The notes under the pieces are model-generated. The model was not told the origin of the DNA, ran no database searches, and was given only the letters and a program-made list of their open reading frames with translations. 11,256 nt of DNA. Source: Symbiodinium natans (Eukaryota; Sar; Dinophyceae; Suessiales; Symbiodiniaceae). Where the stretch lies: positions 1-11,256 of the forward strand of contig CAJNDS010001673.1 in the NCBI GenBank assembly GCA_905221605.1, in the 5' to 3' direction. This document shows positions 7,613 to 11,256 of this stretch, one piece after another. The stretch's first letter is position 1, and every line of letters begins with the position of its first letter. The translations under genes were made by a program, and so were the position numbers.

Positions 7613-8314
7613 AGAGAGCGCAGCGCAAGGCTCCTTGGCTGCATGTACCGGCCCTGATCACATCCCGACCGAACTAGGCAGGGGAACACAAGGCTCTGTG
7701 CCTGCATTTACAGGCCCTGATCACATCCCGACCCAATTAGGGAGGGGAATGCGAGGCTCCTTGGCTGCATCTGCACAGGTCCTGCTCACACCCTGAAGGG
7801 AACACAAGGCTCCTTGGCTTCATACACAGGCCCTGATCACATCCCTACCCAGTTAGGGAGGCCAAGGCTCCTTGGCTGCGTTCACGCAGGCCCTGATCAC
7901 ATCCGACCCAGTCAGGGAGGGAATGCAAGGCTCCTTGGCTGCATTTACACAGGCCCTGATCACATCCTGACCCAGTTAGGGAAGGGAACGCAAAGGCTCC
8001 TTGGGAGCAGTTACAAAGGCCCTGATCACATCCCGACCCAATTAAAGGCAAATACAAGGCTCTTTGGCTGCATTCACACAGGCCCTGATCACATCCCGAC
8101 CCAATTAAGGAGGCAAATACCTTGACTGCATTCACACAGGCCCTGATCACATCCTGACCCAATGAGGGAGGCAAATGCAAGGCTCCTTGGCTGCATTCGC
8201 ACAGGCCCTGATCACATCCCGACCCAATTAGGGAGGGGAATGCAAGGCTCCTTGGCTGCATTTACACAGGCACTGATCACGTCCCTGATCACGCCCCAAC
8301 CCAATTAGGGAGGC
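7613..8314. repeat. Family A tandem array, third block (about 11 units)
   Basis: Units here are more varied than in the earlier blocks: TGTACCGGCCCTG and TCTGTGCCTGCATTTACAGG at the start, CATACACAGG near 7822, and units with shortened tails (GGAGGCCAAGG, AAAGGCAAATAC). The telomere-like box is changed in several (GAACTAGGCAGG, CCCAGTTAGGG, CCCAATGAGGG). Greater divergence suggests an older or less homogenised part of the array. It ends at GGGAGGC before a C array. Confidence 0.9.
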
Positions 8315-8656
8315 AGCAAGAGCCTGTCCTGGAAGCATGTTTTGAGCTGTATTTCTGAAAGCCCATTCCAAAGCCCCAGACAGCGCCTCAGATTGCTTAT
8401 CACTGAGAAAAGAGCAAGCCTGGCTGCAGACAGTCCTGGAAGCATGTTTTTGAGCTGTATTTCTGAAAACCATTTCAAACTCCCAAACAGCACCTGAGAA
8501 TGCTTATCACTGAGCATTCTTTAGAGGAGAGCAAGCCTGGCTGCAGACAGTCCTGGAAGCATGTTTTGAGCCGTGTTTCTGAAAGCCCATTTCAAACTCC
8601 CAAACAGCACCTGAGATTGCTTATCACTGAGCATTCTTCAGAGAAGACAGCGCAGG
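8315..8656. repeat. Family C tandem array, first block (3 units of about 117 bp)
   Basis: The unit carries AGCAAGCCTGGCTGCAGACA, GTCCTGGAAGCATGTTTTGA, GCTGTATTTCTGAAAGCCCA, TTTCAAACTCCCAAACAGCA, CCTGAGATTGCTTATCACTG and AGCATTCTTTAGAGAAG. Units start at 8315, 8413 and 8530. The first lacks the AGCATTCTTTAG tail, hence its shorter length. It passes into family A through ACAGCGCAGGGCAAGGCTCC. The unit is unrecognised and has no terminal inverted repeats that I can see. The open frames on the - strand across it are periodicity effects. Confidence 0.92.
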
Positions 8657-8890
8657 GCAAGGCTCCTTGGCTGCATTTACCGGCCCTGAACACATCCCGA
8701 CCCAATTAGGGAGGGGAATGCAAGGCTCCTTGGCTGCATTTACACAGGTCCTGATCACCCTGAAGGGAACGCAAGGCTCCTCACATCCCGACCCAATTAG
8801 GGAGGCCAAGGCTCCTTGACTGCATTCACACAGGCCCTGATCACATCCGATGCAGTTAGGGAGGGGAATGCAAGGCTCCTTGGCTGCATT
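8657..8890. repeat. Family A tandem array, fourth block (3-4 units)
   Basis: A short block beginning CAAGGCTCCTTGGCTGCA with TTTACCGGCCCTGAACAC, the same special first unit (TTTACCGG) that follows the other C-to-A joins. An internal unit near 8745-8780 is shortened (GTCCTGATCACCCTGAAGGG), like the unit near 7780-7800. It ends at TTGGCTGCATT|GCATTC, where the C sequence resumes inside its own tail. Confidence 0.88.
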
Positions 8891-9339
8891 GCATTCTTTA
8901 GAGAAGAGCAAGCCTGGCGGCAGACAGTCCTGGAAGCATGTTTTGAGCTGTATTTCTAAAAGCCCATTTCAAACCCCCAGACAGCACCGCATACTTTTGA
9001 GAAGAGCAATGTTCTGAGCTGTATTTCTGAAACCCATTTCAAACCCCCAGACAGCACCTGAGATTGCTTATCACTGAGCATTCTTTAGAGAAGAACAAGC
9101 CTGGCTGCAGACAATCCTGGAAGCATGTTTTTGAGCTGTATTTCTGAAACCCATTTCAAACTCCCAAACAGCACCTGAGATTGCTTATCACTGAGCATTC
9201 TTTAGAGGAGAGCAAGCCTGGCTGCAAACAGTCCTGCAAGCATGCTTTGAGCTGCATTTCTGAAAGCCCATTTCAAAACTCCCAAACAGCACCTGAGATT
9301 GCTTATCACTGAGCATTCTTTAGAGAAGCGAGCGCAGCG
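8891..9339. repeat. Family C tandem array, second block (tail plus 4 units)
   Basis: It begins with the C tail GCATTCTTTAGAGAAG, then has units starting at 8907, about 9005 (shortened, lacking the CCTGGCTGCAGACAGTCC segment), 9094 and 9211; the last two are 117 bp apart. The unit starting at 8907 has a shortened tail (CACCGCATACTTTTGAGAAG). The block ends with GAGAAGCGAGCGCAGCGCAA, joining family A. Confidence 0.92.
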
Positions 9340-9543
9340 CAAGGCTCCTTGGCTGCATTTACCGGCCCTGATCACATCCCGACCCAACTAGGGAGGGGAA
9401 CGCAAGGCTCTGTGCCTGCATTTACAGGCCCTGATCACATCCCGACCCAACTAGAGAGGGGAATGCAGGGCTACCTTGGTTGCGCGGCCCTGATCACATC
9501 CCGACCCAATTAGGGAAGGGAACACGCTGCATTCTGATCACAT
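9340..9543. repeat. Family A tandem array, fifth block (about 3 units)
   Basis: It opens with AAGGCTCCTTGGCTGCATTTACCGG, then a unit with TCTGTGCCTGCATTTACAGG. This two-unit pattern is nearly identical to 7620-7730, so the C tail, the join and the first A units were copied together. It decays rightwards (TTGGTTGCGCGGCCC, AACACGCTGCATTC) and stops at TGATCACATCTACATGG. Confidence 0.88.
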
Positions 9544-9850
9544 CTACATGGAAAGGCCTTGAAAAAAAAGCTGGAAATCCTTATCCTGTCTTCAAATAGC
9601 TGGAAATCCTGGTGCTTTTTTTGCGAAGGAGAACTACCTGGAAATGCCTTCAAAGAGCTGGAAATCCTTATCCTGGTGCATTTTATGAAGGAGAATTATT
9701 TGGAAAGGCCTTCAAAGAGCTGGAAATCCTTATCCTGGTGCATTGCATGAAGGAGAACTACCTGGAAAGGCCTTCTTGGTGCATTTCACGAGGGAGAACT
9801 ACCTGGAAAGGCCTCTTATCCTGGTGCAATTTATGAAGGAAAACTGCCAG
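9544..9850. repeat. Family B tandem array, second block (about 5-6 units, degenerate)
   Basis: B boxes TGGAAAGGCCTT, AGCTGGAAATCCTTATCCTG, TGCATTTTATGAAGGAGAA and CTACCTGGAAA recur with several deletions: a short AAATAGCTGGAAATCCTGGT unit near 9595, CTTCTTGGTGC near 9772 and GGCCTCTTATCC near 9811. An A8 run (GAAAAAAAAGC) sits near 9560. Here the unit reads CTTCAAAGAGCTGG, where the first block mostly has CTTCCGCGAGC or CTTCCAAGAGC, so the two B blocks have diverged. It ends at AAAACTGCCAGG, joined to family D. Confidence 0.9.
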
Positions 9851-11256
9851 GATCGCCAACCAATTAAGGAGAATCCCGGGCGACTCGGCTGCACATCCCA
9901 GCTGGAAAGCTTATCGTCAACCAATTAAGGAGAATCCCAGGCGACTCGGCTGCAAAGCTAAAAAGCTTATCGCCAACCAATTAAGGAGAATCCCAGGCGA
10001 CTCGGCTGCAAATCTCAGCTGGAAAGCTTATCGCCAACCAATTAAGGAGAATCCCGGGCGACTCGGCTGCAAATCTCAGCTGGAAAGCTTATCGCCAACC
10101 ACTGAAGAGAATCCCAGGCGACTCGGCTGCAAATTTCCCAGTGGAAAGCTTATCGCCAACCAATGAGGCAGAATCCCGGGCGACTCGGCTGCAAGCTGAA
10201 AAGATTTATCCGCCAACCAATTACGGAGAAATCCCAGGACGACTTCGGCTGCAAGCGCGAAAGCTTATCGCCAACCAATTAGGAGAAGCCCAGGCAGGGA
10301 CTCGGCTGACAAGCTGGAAAGCTATCGCCAACCAATTAAGGAGAATCCCGGGCGACTCTCGGCCTGCAAATCCAGCTGGGGAAAGCTTAATCGCCACCCC
10401 TTAAGGAGAATCCCAGGCGACTCGGCTGCAAAGCTGGAAAGCTTATCGCCAACCAATTAAGGAGAATCTCAGGCGACTCGGCTGCAAATCCCAGCTGGAA
10501 AGCTTATCGCCAACCAGTTAAGGAGAATCCCGGGCGACTCGGCTGCAAAGCTGGAAAGCTTATCGCCAACCAATTAAGGAGAATCCCGGGCGACTCGGCT
10601 GCAATTCCCAGCTGGAAAGCTTATCGCCAACCAATTAAGGAGAATCCCGGGCGACTCGGCTGCAAAGCTGGAAAGCTGATCGCCAACCAATTAAGGAGAA
10701 ATCCGAGCGCGACCTCGGCTGCAAAGTGGAAAAGCCTTCATCGCCAACCAATTAAGGAGAATCCCAGGCGACTATGCGCAAATCCCAGCTGGAAAGCTTA
10801 TCGCCAACATATTAAGGAGAATCCCAGGCGACTGCGGCTGACAAAGCTGGAAAGCATTATCCCAACCATTCACCCCGGGACAATCCCGGGCGACTCGGCG
10901 CCAAGCTGGAAAAAAGCTTATTGCCAACCAATTAAGGAGAATCCAGGCGACTCGGCTGCAAAGCTAGAAAGCTTATCGCCAACCAATTAAGGAGAATCCC
11001 AGGAGACTCGGCTGCAAAGCTGGAAAGCTTATCGCCAACCAATTAAGGAGAATCCCGGGCGACTCGGCTGCAAACCTCAGCTGGAAAGCTTATCGCCAAC
11101 CAATGAAGAGAATCCCAGGCGACTCGGCTGCAAATCCCAGCTGGAAAGCTTCTCGCCAACCAATTAAGGAGAATCCCAGACGACTCGGCTGCAAATCTCA
11201 GCTGGTAAGCTTATCGCCAACCAATTAAGGAGAATCCCGGGCGACTCGGCTGCAAA
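9851..11256. repeat. Family D tandem array, 24 units, open at right edge
   Basis: The unit carries AGCTGGAAAGCTTATCGCC, AACCAATTAAGGAGAATCCC and GGGCGACTCGGCTGCAAA. The ATCGCCAACC box occurs 24 times from about 9852 to about 11214. Two unit lengths mix: about 61 bp where AAATCCC (or AAATCTC) precedes AGCTGG, and about 56 bp where GCAAAGCTGG joins directly. Most units contain an AAGCTT (HindIII) site. One position alternates between CCCGGG and CCCAGG. Units at 10184-10420 and 10690-10920 carry many single-base insertions and deletions. The open frame near 10141-10404 depends on these indels and is not credible as a gene. Confidence 0.94.

Noticed and set aside
7012-7677. Overlapping frames on both strands over the Helitron-type region (7012-7380 -, 7107-7415 -, 7102-7677 +)
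   Set aside because: They are GC-driven shadows of the + strand frames that carry the family motifs, and they have no recognisable domain themselves.
8315-9339. Family C as a miniature inverted-repeat transposon
   Set aside because: I see no terminal inverted repeats or target-site duplications around single units. The copies are tandem rather than dispersed within this window.
10141-10404. Open frame of 87 codons in the D array
   Set aside because: It exists only because of the single-base indels in an error-like patch. Neighbouring intact D units do not support it.
1895-11256. CRISPR-like regular repeats
   Set aside because: Repeats are directly adjacent with no unique spacers, and the telomere repeat shows that the DNA is eukaryotic.

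Overview
This window looks like subtelomeric, repeat-built nuclear DNA from a eukaryote with an Arabidopsis-type telomere (CCCTAAA/TTTAGGG). No intact gene, rRNA or tRNA is visible. The 7-bp telomere motif is known from land plants, many green algae, brown algae, dinoflagellates and a few other protists. The sequence alone does not decide between them. GC-rich minisatellites and a broken Helitron-type gene with many G/C third positions would fit an alga or dinoflagellate, but that is a lean, not an identification.

Layout, left to right: (1) 1-1019, twelve copies of an 86-89 bp GC-rich minisatellite carrying a 14-bp GC palindrome. (2) 1020-1409, about 390 bp of non-repetitive sequence with a G-quadruplex motif. 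(3) 1410-1762, about 50 nearly perfect CCCTAAA repeats lying inside the window. (4) 1763-1894, a short AT-richer spacer. (5) 1895-9850, a mosaic of three tandem families: A (about 65 bp), B (about 62 bp) and C (about 117 bp), in the order A-B-A-[Helitron fragment]-C(part)-A-C-A-C-A-B. (6) 9851 to the right edge, 24 copies of family D (about 61 or 56 bp), running off the window.

The only stretch with protein-like content is 6856-7577. It is a fragment of the N-terminal part of a Helitron-type Rep/helicase protein, cut at both ends and in two reading frames. Its right end joins a partial C repeat, which supplies the stop codon. All other long open frames follow repeat periodicity and are not annotated as genes.

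Points most worth following: the interstitial telomere tract has the orientation of a left chromosome end but has 1.4 kb of other DNA beyond it. Family A has a telomere-like box (CCCAATTAGGG) in nearly every unit. Families A and D share two boxes at almost the same spacing although the sequence between them differs. Shared private deletions show that blocks of several hundred bases were copied within the array. The C-to-A junction occurs three times, once directly beside the Helitron fragment.
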